Shown here one piece after another: positions 1 through 11,022 of a stretch of 64,000 bases of DNA. The notes under the pieces were generated by a model. That model saw nothing but the letters and a program-made list of their open reading frames with translations. It was not told where the DNA came from and ran no database searches. The stretch covers positions 82,249,100-82,313,099 of the forward strand of contig CM076847.1 in assembly GCA_039519185.1 (NCBI GenBank). The letters are read 5' to 3'. The position numbers and the translations under genes were made by a program. The DNA is from Astragalus membranaceus (Eukaryota; Streptophyta; Magnoliopsida; Fabales; Fabaceae). Each line of letters begins with the position of its first letter. Position 1 is the first letter of the stretch.

Positions 1-1374
1 AAATACCAAAAAGGCAATAAAGTGAAAAGACAAAAAAAATCCTTCCACATCCCAACAAACATCCAATCATTGCACCATACATTATATCTCAACATCAAGT
101 TATGCAGCTACCACAACTCTTGCATCTAAGCATTACGTGTACACATTCATTCATTCATAAAAAGGGGCAAAAAAGGGAAAGCAAGAAGAGACAAAAATCA
201 TCCACATTGTATAGATCATTCCATCATGCAGCCATGCATCTACCATAGCACCTGCATCTAAGCAGTACATTTGCATTCATGCACACATATGCCAACCAGC
301 TCCAGCATCCGCAACCCACAAGTTCTTGTAGTTCATTTGCTCACCACATTACATACATGCACACATATAACATTATTTTTGCTTCAATAGATGTGCCAAG
401 TGTTGGTCCCATCGTTGCCAAAAAATTCCTATCATATCATTTACCATGCATTCAGGTGTTTCCTTTTATTCACCATAGCATTTGCATATAATCATTACAA
501 TTGCATTCATATCTTATCCACATACACAGTTTATCAACTTCATTAGCCCATCAACTTTAGCATCCATTATCCGCCACATCTCATTCACTACCCCAGCAAA
601 CACCAATCGTCGCACACGCTTGCACGCGCGCATACTCCATTCATTGCATTGTTAAGACATGCCAAACATAAATAGTTTTTTCTTATCAGGAAAATGCATT
701 TATTAGGTATGCCCGGGCAAATACGCCAAGTATCGATCCCTACATCCCGTTCCTCGAAATCGGCGCTCCAAGCGCCAACCCCATATCGCAATTCAGATCA
801 CCAAGCTGATCCTTCGGACCCCCAGCGGTCCTTCAGAGCCCCAGTGCTCCTTCAGACCAACAATTGGTCCATCAATCCAGACCGCACGTCGCATTATCGA
901 GCAACCGATGGATCATCCGACCCCAGGTCCTTCAGACTAGCTGTGTCAGCCTAAGACATAGTGGACGTCCTTCGAGGTGAGCAAATCAGGTCAACGACCT
1001 GATCTTGACCCCCATGGCCGCTCGAAATAGGCCAACATCAAGCAGACCGTTTTACTAGTACCATTGCTAGTTTGCGCTCCATCAGACCTGGTCCATCAAG
1101 TCCCAGGCAGCCTCTCAGACCCTGTCGGTCCTTTAGTTTAACTCCAATCAATGCGCCAAGCATCGACTGCGAATTAGACCATCAGAGCCCCAGTGCTCCT
1201 TCAGATCCCCGGTGATCCTTATTTACTTTTGTTCTATGTCAACCCAATTTTTCAAGAATTTCTAAAAAATCAGTCTTGACAAAATTAGTGTCTTTTTATC
1301 TTTATTTCTATTTTACTCGAGAAATTTGGAAACCCTTCATATTTCTTAGTAAAATATAAATAAAGAGGGGCAGC
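1..1374 (+). mobile_element. 3' internal (non-coding) end of an Ogre/Tat-like gypsy element
   Basis: This stretch lies directly upstream of an Ogre-like LTR and ends in a purine-rich tract (aaagaggggcagc, about 1362-1374), the usual polypurine primer site before a 3' LTR. I see no credible gene in it. About 1-690 contains loosely repeated blocks built on gcatctaagcattac and ttgcattcat. About 800-1215 contains short degenerate repeats built on tccttcagacccc and ccagtgctccttcag. Tat/Ogre elements are known for repeat-rich, variable 3' untranslated regions, so this fits the 3'UTR of a plus-strand element whose coding part lies left of the window. The assignment rests on position and on the neighbouring LTR, not on a domain. 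Confidence 0.6.
800..1215 (+). repeat. degenerate short repeats in Ogre-like 3'UTR
   Basis: Variants of tccttcagacc, ccagtgctccttcag and gaccatcaga recur many times with irregular spacing. They include gatccttcggacccc, ggtccttcagagcccc, gtgctccttcagacc and gtgctccttcagatcccc. It reads as a decayed minisatellite rather than coding sequence. Confidence 0.55.
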
Positions 1375-1699
1375 TGTCATACCCTAATTTTGTCCGACTA
1401 ATTTCAAATAAAGGAAAAAGCAATATCAAAACTTTTGGTGTTGTGGATACCCAATTTTAACCGGTATTTTTCACTTTTTAGAAAAAATAACAAAAATATG
1501 TTTTTTCACGTAGATTCGATTTCTAGTCCCTCGAATAGGTCGTTTCGCGCTCATTTACCGTTTTTGCGTCGTTATTTCTTTTTATAGTGGTTAAACAAAA
1601 GTTAAAATTATTACAAAAATGTCCATGTACATGACTTGGCCCAAAAATGTCAAAGTTACAAAAAAATATAAAAATAGACCAAAATACACAAAAATGCAG

Positions 1700-2236
1700 C
1701 TACTTTGCGAATGCAATTTCTCTCTTCCCAGACCTCGTCTTGACGATCCGAACTGTGAAAGTGAAGATATATGTCTCACGAACCTGCCGTCAAAAGACAA
1801 AGACGATCCAACGGTTAACGAATCCGGAATTGTACTGTCAAGGTGGATGGTTTGAGAAAAAACGGGAGTTGTTTTCAGCTTCTTTGCGAATGCCATTTCT
1901 CTCTTCTCAGATCTCGTTTCGACGATCCTAACGGTGAAAGTGAAGATATACGTCTCACGAACCTGCCGTCAAAAGATGAAGACGATCCAACGGTTAACGA
2001 ATCTGAAATCGCACTGTCAAGGTGGCTGGTTTGAGAAAAAACGGGAGTTGTTTTCAGCTACACTGCGAATGCTATTTCTCTCTTCTCATATCTCGTTTCG
2101 ACGATCCTAACGGTGAAAGTAAAGATATATGTATCACGAACCTTCTGTCCAAAAACGAAGACGATCCAACGGCTAACGAATCTGGAATTGCACTTTCAAG
2201 GTGGCTGGTTTGAGAAAAACGGGATTTGCTTTCTCT
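1700..2236 (+). repeat. three tandem copies of a 179-bp unit inside the Ogre-like LTR
   Basis: The phrase (t/a)(t/c)tgcgaatgc..atttctctctt recurs at about 1704, 1883 and 2062, a constant period of 179 bp. Each copy carries the same landmarks: ctcgt(c/t)(t/t)(t/c)gacgatcc, gatccaacgg(t/c)taacgaatc and aaggtgg(a/c)tggtttgagaaaa. The third copy decays after about 2230. Confidence 0.85.
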
Positions 2237-2352
2237 ATCTTGTTTTAGTCACACATTGCTTGGAAGAAACAATGACTACCTAGCCTTTGGCTATAAAGGA
2301 GGTTGAGATGCAAAGACTATGGAGGGGCCATTGACGGGGTAAGTGAACTTAT

Positions 2353-2520
2353 GGGCTGGCATTTGCAGTCCATTAGATTAAAAGCCCGTCTTTAATTCTT
2401 TTGGGCTAGCATTTGCAGTCCATTAGATTAAAAGTCTGTCTTTAATTCTTTTGGGCTAGCTTTTGCGGTCCATTAGACTAAAAGTCTGTCTTTGGTTATT
2501 TTTGGGATAGCCTTGGTGGT
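2353..2520 (+). repeat. 50-bp tandem repeat, about 3.3 copies
   Basis: The sequence gggct(g/a)gc(a/t)tttgc(a/g)gtccattaga recurs at 2353, 2403 and 2453, followed by a more diverged partial copy (gggatagccttggtggtccatta). It lies in the same LTR, just downstream of the 179-bp array. Confidence 0.85.
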
Positions 2521-2637
2521 CCATTACTTGGCGATTTTCTGGTCAAAATGGACCTGATAGGAGTCTGGTTCGCGGTTGACTTGGTCAGACTGCTCGGTTC
2601 GGCGTTGATCGCGTTGATCAGCTTGAGGTTAGTTTTG

Positions 2638-2800
2638 TATTTATTCATTTATTATTTATTTATGTACGTATTTATTTATTATTAATTTATTTATGTACAT
2701 ATTTATTTATCATTTATTTGTTTATTTATTTATGTATGTGCATATTTATTTATTATTTATATTGTTTATTTATTTATGCATATATTACGTACACATTTAC
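2638..2800. repeat. TTTA-rich low-complexity tract
   Basis: An imperfect run of ttta/attt units is mixed with atgta(c/t)gtatttatt segments. It is simple-sequence DNA within the LTR with no other feature. Confidence 0.75.
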
Positions 2801-3069
2801 ACATACTTATGAGTGGGGCCCTATACACGGGTTTGTTTGAAACTTTGGACGAGTGAGATTATTAGTGATAGTCATTCTGGATTTGTCGGACTATCATGAG
2901 AATCTCATTTAGAGTGTGCTCTTTTGTGATATTCTACACCTAATAGTTACCTATCGTTGTGGATAATATTACCAAAGAGACTTTAGCTCTGGAGGCCTTT
3001 GGTGAGAAAGTGATTAGAGCTACCAAAAAAATATTCACAGTGTGACCTTTAAATCACTATGATTTAGGG

Positions 3070-3925
3070 AAAAAGCAAATAGGGGGTTAAGCCGACCGCA
3101 CAGACGGATTAGCCATCGTTTTGGGATAAATGAGTTGTACAGCTCATGAGTCCTAATATCCCTATAAAAACAATAAATAAATATTAATCACTTTACACCA
3201 TATATTTCTAATTCATTTGGGTCTAGGTTTTGTCTCACTCGTTTAACTTTCACTAAACCATGAGTTCGACCCATCCTCACGCATTTTTACAAACCAACGA
3301 GTCTAACTCATCCTCACACTCTTAATTTTTTTTAGATAATGTTTCCAAGCAAACATTTTCAAATAATCAAACACTCAACCTCAAACCATTTATTTGTAAT
3401 GGTCACTCTGAGTTTAACTCGTTTGAGTATTGCTAACACCTTTTATTTTCAAATAGACTATAGTGGTGACCACTCTGAGTTTACTTGTTTGGTCATCAAT
3501 AATGTCATCCAGTTTCAAAGATACTTAACAATAAAAATTCCCACACACAAACATCTTCCTCGAGAACTATGCAGCCTTTGATTCTCTACCAGGAGATACG
3601 TAGGAGCAGGGTCACACCCCTGTCAAGCGCAAAAATAAACAATTTTCATCTTGTTTTTCTCAATTCGTTTTCTTACAAAGCTGCAAAATAATAATAGGGG
3701 ATTAAGTTGATCGTACGGTCGAATTAGTTAGCGTTTTAGGATGAATGAACCATACGGCTCAAGAGTCCTAAAATACCTATTCAATCAAATCACTCCACAC
3801 ACAAACCATTTTCCTCGAAAAAATCTTATTTTCACAATAGGGGATTAAGTCGGTCGTACGACCGGGTTAGTCATAGTTTTAGGACGAGGGAACCGTACGG
3901 ATCCAAAGTTCTAAAACCCTAATTA
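3070..3925 (+). repeat. three dispersed about 90-bp repeats in the LTR
   Basis: Near-copies begin at about 3073, 3697 and 3838. Each starts agggg(g/a)ttaag(c/t), continues with a cgta/cgca-rich segment and a ttag(c/t)..gttttaggat-type core, and ends with (a/g)gagtcctaaaa or agttctaaaa. A related line, ctctaccaggagatacgtaggagcagg, occurs at about 3585 and 3982. They look like internal duplications of the LTR's 3' half. Confidence 0.6.
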
Positions 3926-4409
3926 AAAAACACCAACAAACAAACTTTTTCCACCCAAGAACTACGTGTGATTTGATTCTCTACCAGGAGATACGTAGGA
4001 GCAGAGGGCGGCCGACCTCTGTCAATTGCATTAATAAAAACCCTTTTTAGTCCTTTTGTAAATTTCTTATTTCTTATATCTTATTTTTTTCAAAAACAAA
4101 CAAAAATAATTAAATGACTTCCTTCCAAGTCTTTTCTTTTAATTTGTAAATAAGGGTAAAAATAAATTTTTCAAATTAATAACTTTTTTCTACACATTTA
4201 GTTAAAAGGTGACCTTCCTTAGGAAGGATGTCGTAGGGTGCTAATACCTTCCCTATGCATAAACGACTCCCGAGCCTAAACCTGGTCCGCAAAACCCCCT
4301 TATCCACTCAATAGGGATTTTCCAATGTTTTCCCTTAAACTAAACTTTGGTGGCAGCTCCATCTAACACTTCTAAGAATCCCTCCTCCGGATTTTTCGGT
4401 CGCTACAGC

Positions 4410-4428
4410 TGGCGACTTCACTGGGGAC
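4410..4428 (+). other. primer-binding site-like sequence next to the LTR
   Basis: TGGCGACTTCACTGGGGAC begins 2 bp after the LTR end. This sequence form is typical of the tRNA primer site of Ogre/Tat elements. Homology to the element stops immediately afterwards, where a different coding remnant begins, so the element was truncated right after its primer site. Confidence 0.65.
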
Positions 4429-4434
4429 TAATTA

Positions 4435-4548
4435 AGAGAAGTTGATGACGAAGAACATGCTGATGAAGATGCAACAGACCACATTGGTGTATCAAGAATT
4501 CACTCCTCTGATGATGATGATTTTGAGAATGAATGGGATTCCAATTAA
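4435..4548 (+). pseudogene. C-terminal coding remnant, very acidic, unidentified
   Basis: A frame from about 4435 to a TAA at 4546-4548 encodes an acidic tail rich in Asp and Glu. It ends in a run of Asp followed by FENEWDSN. It starts abruptly a few bases after the truncated Ogre primer site, so its upstream part is lost. AT-rich sequence follows. The composition resembles the C terminus of a plant gene or DNA-transposon protein. I cannot name the family. Confidence 0.35.
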
Positions 4549-4627
4549 TTAGTTATTTTATGTTTCAACAATATATGTTAACCTATTTTTAACCAATGAT
4601 GTAATTTATGTTTGTTTAATTAGTATG

Positions 4628-6403
4628 TGTTGAACCAAGGGCAAACACTCTTTGTTTTGTATGATAACAAATTACACCTTATCTACTAATGGTTCAAGTT
4701 GAATTAAGTACAAGACATAAAGCAAAGAGCAGGAAGATTAAAATGGAGCAGCTTGGAGAAGAAGCCACCTCAGCAGTTCAAGACCTATTTGTTTATCCGC
4801 TTTCTTTAGGACACTGTGTAAGGTCCTATCACTGAAGGTCTATGACTTTTAGTAGCTGAGAGATGAGTTTTTCAAAACATGCATGGTGCGTCAAAATAGT
4901 TTTGAAAAATATTTTATAAAATTGCATGCATGCATAAGGTGGCAACAAAAACCCTAAAAACTATTTTGTGGAAAGTTTGAACTTGATTCCTATCACTTCC
5001 TAAAGCACCTAATAGATTATCCTAATCAATTAGGAAGCAAATAATCGATTAGCCTTCATTTGTGCATCACACATAATCGATTAAGAAGCAAATGGAAGTT
5101 TCCTTATTTATCACTTAGTCGATTACTCCTTCATTTTCACTAAAACACATAATTGATTACTTGCTTGCCTTGCCTTCCTTTTTGACAACAATAATCGATT
5201 AGAGCTTCAAAATAACTAAATAAGATAATCGATTATCAAGCTATTCAATGTTTCCATATCTATCAAATAATCGATTATGCACTTGCTTCACATATTCACC
5301 ATAATCGATTACTAAGTGCATTAAATGTATTTTCCATTTTCATATTTTTCTAAGCACTATAAATAGGAGGTGTGTTTCTCATTTTCAAATAAACCTACAC
5401 ACCACATTTTCTAAACCTCTCTACTTCTCACATACATCTTCTAAATCTGAGAGAGAGGGAGAGAAAATAGAGCTTCAACTTTCATATCATTTTCTATTTT
5501 CCATATCACTCATCTCTTAGTCACTATACTGTCATTATATCTGAGGTGATTGGATCATAGATCTCTGTTTGTATTCGTTACTCTATTTGTGGGGTCACGC
5601 TGAAATCCTGGGAGGTGTTCTTGGGTCTTTCAATCGGGGAGATTGAAGTGGTTATTGAAATCCTGGGAGGTGCTCTTGGGTCGTTCAATCGAGGAGATTG
5701 AAGCGGTATAGGAATCCTTAGCGGGGAGCTTGGGTTCTCAATCAGGGAGATTGGGATTTGCTATTTGGAGTTGATTGTTTGTAAAACATTTGTTCTTCAT
5801 ATAGTGGTTACCATCAAGTCCAAGGGTTGCAAAGCCTGGGGCCGAGGACGTAGGGCTTTTATCCCGAACCTCGCTAAATCCCGGTGTATCTCTATCCCTA
5901 TCTCTTTACATTTCTTATTGTTTATATCTGTCCATATTATTATACTGCTGTGATCTGTTTATAGCTATACTGCTCAGATCTGTTTATAATCATACTCTTC
6001 ATACTATTTAAGATCTGTTTATAGCTATACTATTTAGATCTGTTTATAATATCACTCAGTGGATTTATTGTATAACTATATCCCTACTCTGATCTGAATC
6101 TGTTAATCTGGTTATAGTTATACTCACTGTACTACAGATATGTTTATCTATCATATTCTCTATCACTACTGTAGATCTGCTATATTCAATATCATTGCAT
6201 TACTTATAAAACAACCTTATTGTGAATATTGAATATAGAGTAATATCTCATTGTGCCTGATATGCCTGCTTGCATATATCTGATAAGTTCATATCTCTTT
6301 TTCCGCATTTGATTTAAACAAACTTATCATTTATTTTGAAAAGAATCCAAGATTTACACATAACCTTATTCACCCCCCTCTAAGGTTATCAGATAGTCTA
6401 ACA
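4628..6403 (+). mobile_element. SIRE/Maximus-type copia solo LTR (copy A)
   Basis: It runs from TGTTGAACCAAGG to AGTCTAACA (1776 bp) with a perfect 5-bp target duplication GTATG at 4623-4627 and 6404-6408. There is no internal domain, so this is a solo LTR. A close relative lies at 27800-29513. The 3' end carries TTCACCCCCCTCTAAGGTTATC, a hallmark of SIRE/Maximus LTRs as I know them. About 5030-5305 holds six exact taatcgatta motifs plus variants. A TATA box (ctataaatagg, about 5358) follows. About 5603-5765 has 55-bp repeats. Confidence 0.88.
5603..5765 (+). repeat. 55-bp repeats in the transcribed part of solo LTR copy A
   Basis: Units built on aaatcctgggaggtg(t/c)tcttgggtc and ttcaatc(g)gggagattgaag occur at 5603 and 5658, with a diverged third unit (aatccttagcggggagc..) ending near 5765. 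The related LTR at 27800 has the same repeat. Confidence 0.8.
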
Positions 6404-6494
6404 GTATGTTTATATATTTTTGTTTAGTATATGTTTATGTTAACCTTGTTTAGTATATGTTTGTTTGTTTAAATGTATATGTCTAGGTACGGTC

Positions 6495-6719
6495 ATGGCA
6501 TCGTCTCACTCAGGATCCGATCATGACGACACATATGTTCCTCCACCTGTCACGGGTGATGGCGCCAGCACTAGCAGGAGGAAGACTTCTACTCGCCTAG
6601 GGTGTCGTCGTCAGCCTGCTCGTGTTGTTGTTGCTGGTGGCAGATATTTGCCCCAGCAATCTTCACAACACAGAATGCCCCAACATCCTAGTGATGACGT
6701 CATGAAGCATCAAAAGTAA
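6495..6719 (+). pseudogene. short ORF remnant, unidentified
   Basis: An ATG at 6495 opens 74 codons beginning MASSHSGSDHD. The product is Ser, Arg and Pro rich, has an Arg-rich centre, and stops at 6717-6719. It continues the sequence split by solo LTR copy A (4429-4627 plus 6404 on), so it belongs with the acidic tail at 4435-4548. It may be the start of a second gene of a DNA transposon or a broken exon; no domain is recognisable. The right side merges into Athila-like LTR sequence. Confidence 0.3.
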
Positions 6720-9700
6720 GGCAAGTGGCCAAGTGGGAGAGTTCGGCGCCTACCATAGACCCTATAGCTCACAAGAGTCATCCTTCTAAGAGACACTTGT
6801 CCTCTCATCAATGGACCTCTTATTTTTACATGATGGGTGATCACATGGAAGCTTTTGAGATAAAATTACAGAAGGAAAACCTAACTTCATCTCAAAGTAA
6901 CCTTGATGCTCAAGACAACTCCACTCCAATAAGTCTATAAATACATCTCCTCCTCTTCATTGGAAAGTATCCCAAATTTTAGGAAGTAGTCTTAGATATA
7001 ATATTTTGGTTCGAAGGAGAGAAAGGAATTGACAACTTCTCTCTCTACTTTTATACCATCTTGTATTGTTGTTTCATTGCTCCAGCATTGCTAAGCAGAA
7101 TATGCAAAGGAACTCCATTTGTGTAATTTCTATCTTATCTCATTTCCTTTGTATTTTCAATCAAATGAATATGAATCTTTGTAACATCCCCTATTTTTAC
7201 TATTATATATATATTGCCATGAAATTATATTGAGTGATTTATCGAGTTTATTAAAAATAAAATGATTTGAAAATAAATTATTTAATCATGTGATGTTTGA
7301 AATAAATAATCTTATTGTTTGTGCTTGATTGATAAATTATTCTAAGTATGGGAGTCAAGTCTAATTGTTGAATTAGAGGTAGCTTATATGAGCATTAGTG
7401 AGGGAGGACATTTTAGTCCTTGTGCATGTTAAGTGACAACTGAAGGGTAATTGAGTCTTTTCCCAACCCACTTAACCCCCACCTGACCCCAAGTCATCCC
7501 CATTCTCTCTCACTTCACAAGTTCAGAAATTAAAACAGAAATTCAGATAGAAAGAAGAGAGGAGTTCGTGAGAGAGGGAGGGAGAGCTTACAGAGAGGAG
7601 AGCACATGAGAACCTGAATGCATGTACCAACCAAGCCCACCATTGTTCTCCATTTTTCCCCCTCTACATTCTGATACCCAGAAGTTCCCCAGCAGACCAT
7701 CCTCTCCCAAGTCACCATTATAGAACCTTGAACTCAAAGTGAAAGAGAAGAGTGTTGCATGTGGTGTCTAGACTTCATACTCTGCACTAGAGCCCTTACC
7801 AAGCATTAGGGAGGTCATTTGGTAGCTAGATTCGAAGTGGAGGAAGCTAGGTTCGATCAGTCCACCCTAAGAGTCATTTGGAGCGAATTCGGGGACCGTT
7901 CGTGTAATTTCCTTGTTCGTGACAGCTGAAGGATTCGTTATTGTGTGATTTCATCACATTAGGTGAGTTCTATACTCACTAGGGAATTTATTTTATGATC
8001 TCTGGTCATGTATGTTAGTCTTGTCCACCGATTTATGAAAGCCGTTATTGTACAACCGTTTTCTGAAAAACGTCGCTTGAAATGTTAAATTGTGCGGATT
8101 GATCGAATGTGGAGTGATTGTGTGATTTGTTGATGTTTGATTGATTGTGTTGGACTGGAATTACTGGTTATTGTAACTGTTTTTAAGTTTGAGAGGTCAT
8201 AGAAAGTCTCGACACCGGATTGAAAGCGAAACGGAACAAAACGAAATTTTCGAAAAACCAGTTTCAGTACATCAGGTTATGGTCGCGCCGCGACCCGTGC
8301 CCATCGCCTCGCGACCAGACATTATTTTGCAACGAAAATCTTTCTGTTTCTTTTCGCGTCGCGACGGAATCTGTTCGCGTCGCGACGTAGTGTAATTTTC
8401 AGCAAACTTCCCTGATTTTGTTTTCACTATAACTTTTGATCCGGTAGTCTGATTTGAGTGTTCTCAGGTGCGTTGAAAAGCTTATGAAAAGGCCTAACTG
8501 AATATGTAATTAAAGTTGTATAATGCTCTGTTTTGGAAATAATCATGATTGGATTAAATTGTAATTGTCTATATGTTAGGATAACGAATTTAGTAACTCC
8601 GAGTGAGATCACGTTAAGTTAAGATAAGACGAACTAGAGACCCTAATGTTAAGTATAAGATAATGTTAAGTAAGAGATAATGTTATGTATAAGCTCATCG
8701 TTATGTTCATGTTCAAGTATATTAAAATATATACATCAGTTCAGTTAGGGTGACGACCCTATTTCAGTTTAGTGTGCTAGGGGAGGGGAAGTCATGAGCC
8801 CTATGAACCTAGACCCCATGAGGGATCCACTAGTAATTAGTGGAATGGGTTCACCGGGAGTTTATTTTGCCAAATGACCGGTGACATTCTAAAAATCATT
8901 GTTCATGTGTTGCCTCTTGTAGTCGGCTTAAGGGTTATGAGGACAACGTTAGTTTCAGCCACATAGTCAACTATTAGGACTATGAGTTATGAATCTAGAA
9001 TAATGAATCAAGCATAACTGAACCGAGAGAGTTAGTAAGGGGTCTCGATAGAACTCACGGAGACAAGTTGTCTCACCCTTCATATGTTGTTGTTTTTCAG
9101 AGATGCAGGCTAAGTTGAAGACGATGAGGCATGGTTATGGAGATGCTTGAGGAGTTCCTGATGCTTTATTTATCTTGTTATGTATTCCCTTTTCAGTTTC
9201 TTTAGATTGTACGACTTATGTTGTTAAAGTTGTAAATCGCTTTCGCTACTTTCTATTTTGGTACTGAACACTAGTTTGAGTGGTGTAAGAACGTTTTATG
9301 TATTTTCATGTTAAGTTATGTAAGTGCGCTTGATGGTTTTTAGCATCGAGGTATTAGTATGTGTTCAGTATTTGAAATAGGAGGTACTCTGATTTATGCC
9401 AGTAGTGCATTTCGGTAATTTCTACAAGTTAGAAAATATCGGGGTGTTACAATTTTTATGTTTATATGTGCTTAGTCATGTCAAGCAGGAACTAAATATA
9501 TTTAGTTGGGATGCCTTAACTTTGTAATGAACTCTTAAATATTTATTATGTTATATTGATGCTTGCAATTTAGTTCTTGTGCTATAATTCTTTCAAACTT
9601 ATTTTGAGGTTGATCACTTAGAATAAGTAGGGTCATGAATACAGACATGGTTTATGATTTTAACTCAATAATTAATATGGATAAGTGTTTTAATAAAAGG

Positions 9701-10180
9701 AAACTTTGTTAATTGCATACTAAAACCTTGACATAGGATAGCATAGTCCATAGGGTGATACTGTGGGAACTTCATATACATGGGTGAATTTATTTAGAAC
9801 TTAGACATAAGACTTGTAATGAAACTCTGGCGTTAGTTGCTAAAAAGCACGCATCAATTGCTATAGCATCCATTGCAGGAGCAATCATTGCCCTAGCAAT
9901 CATTGCTCCAGCATCATATATAACATAATGCTATCAAAAGTGATTTACTTAGTGAAGAGCATTCCAACTATTTCCCTCACTTGAATACACTCCATCTTTA
10001 TCTTGCTTACTTTAAATTCTGTTTCACACAACACCGCTTATATTTTATTTTTGATTTCTGTTTCTCACTAGTATTGCTACCATTTTAAACTCTCAAAAAT
10101 TAATTCAATCCCTGTGGGTACGATCCCTACTTTCTACTATATTACTTGTTAAAGACTTGCACAACATTAATCACCATTCT
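6690..10180 (+). mobile_element. Athila-like LTR, interrupted by a Tekay-like solo LTR
   Basis: The two outer parts (about 6690-7179 and 9452-10180) match the order of landmarks in the Athila-like solo LTR at 37822-39453. These are a gtgacgtcatg segment, a TATA box (ctataaatacatc, about 6939), aaggagagaaagg..attgacaac, a gatg(c/t)..taac(t/c)tt..gtaatgaac(t)t segment, and the terminal aatccctgtgggt(a/t)cga. The 5' terminus is missing or too diverged to place and I found no TSD, so the outer boundaries are approximate. The solo LTR at 7180-9451 sits inside. Confidence 0.55.
7180..9451 (+). mobile_element. Tekay/Del-like gypsy solo LTR
   Basis: It starts TGTAACATCCCC and ends TCGGGGTGTTACA, the reciprocal ends typical of plant chromovirus LTRs (2272 bp). 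The flanks are atctt (7175-7179) and atttt (9452-9456), a target duplication with one mismatch. No internal coding region remains. A CpG-rich patch at 8281-8390 contains repeated cgcgtcgcgac palindromes. Strand is inferred weakly from a CT-rich leader-like region near 7500 and is uncertain. Confidence 0.78.
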
Positions 10181-10265
10181 CGTGACCTAGAATCCTTTTC
10201 TGATTTCGGTTTGATCTTTGAATCACTATCTCCGATTTCACTTCTGATTCATCATTTCTAAGATT

Positions 10266-10472
10266 TCTTGATAAGCCAGGAACCAGAAAAGATAAAAAAG
10301 GAAGAATACATTTTCTCATTGAATTGACTAGCAACTGTACAGAGAATAGTGTTTATAGTAAAGGAATCTGGAAAAAACTGAACTAATTACAACTAACCAC
10401 TATCAAATAATAACCATGGTTAGGTTAAATATACAAAGGTAAATATGAAAGGTCAATGTACAATAGTCAACA
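10266..10472 (-). repeat. copia 1 3' LTR
   Basis: This 207-bp LTR reads TGTTGACTATTG..CTTATCAAGA on the minus strand. It differs from the partner at 32364-32572 at about five sites plus a 2-bp indel. The end defined by the TSD is AAGA rather than the usual CA. Confidence 0.85.
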
Positions 10473-10479
10473 TACCCCC

Positions 10480-11022
10480 TCAAGTTGGACTGTGGATATT
10501 GTAAAGTCCCAACTTGGGTATGAAACCATGAAAGGAAGTAGCATACAGGGGCTTGGTAAACACATCTGCAAGTTGAGCTTCTGATCTAACAGGTAGGAGA
10601 TGAACTACTCCCTTCTGAATATTTTCTCGCACTACATGACAGTCAATGTCAATGTGTTTCGTGCGTTCGTGAAATGTGGGATTATGTGCCAAATATATGG
10701 CAAATTTGTTGTCACAATAGATAGCTGAAGGGCTGCTTTGAGCAAGTTGAAGGTCTTTCAACAGATAGTGCAGCCACTGCACTTCACAAACCAGACTTGC
10801 TAGAGCTCTGTACTCGGCTTCAGATGAAGACCGTGACATAGTGTTTTGCTTCTTTGACTTCCAGGATACAAGGGCAGGGCCCAGAAAAACACAGTAGCCA
10901 GTAACTGAGCGCCTAGTGTCACTCCAACAAGCCCAGTCAGAGTCTGCAAAACCTGAAATGTTCAAAGAATTTTCTGCAGGAAAGAAAAGCCCTTGTGCAG
11001 GTGATAATTTCAAATAGCAAAG
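10480..11022 (-). pseudogene. copia 1 RNase H domain (3' end of pol)
   Basis: The frame encodes a copia RNase H. It has GFADSDWACWSDTRRSVTGY early, then the SKKQNTMSRSSSEAEYRAL block, YCDNKFAIYLAHNP, and the terminal HVVRENIQKGVVHLLPV..QLADVFTKPL block, ending at a stop at 10480-10482. The catalytic Asp (ADSDWA), Glu (SEAEYRA) and Asp (YCDNK) are all present. The upstream part of the same pol lies at 26796-27799, on the far side of the inserted gypsy. The gypsy's target duplication is caaag on this side and cgaag on the other. Confidence 0.85.

Larger units (their letters stand above)
1375..4407 (+). mobile_element. Ogre/Tat-like gypsy LTR (about 3.0 kb)
   Basis: The LTR runs from TGTCATACCCTAATTTTGTC to TTTTTCGGTCGCTACA (3033 bp). 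The same terminal sequences bound a second LTR in opposite orientation at 60853-63823. A polypurine tract precedes it, as for a 3' LTR. A primer-binding-like sequence (4410-4428) follows it, as for a 5' LTR. Having both suggests a junction LTR shared by tandem element copies that was later truncated. Inside are a 3 x 179-bp tandem repeat, a 50-bp tandem repeat, a TTTA-rich stretch and three dispersed blocks built on ggggattaag..cgta..tagc..tttagga. ORFs crossing the 179-bp repeats are by-products of the repeats. Confidence 0.8.

Noticed and set aside
1591..2213. Several overlapping ORFs with similar proteins at 1619-2213
   Set aside because: They are translations of the 179-bp tandem repeat in different frames, not genes.
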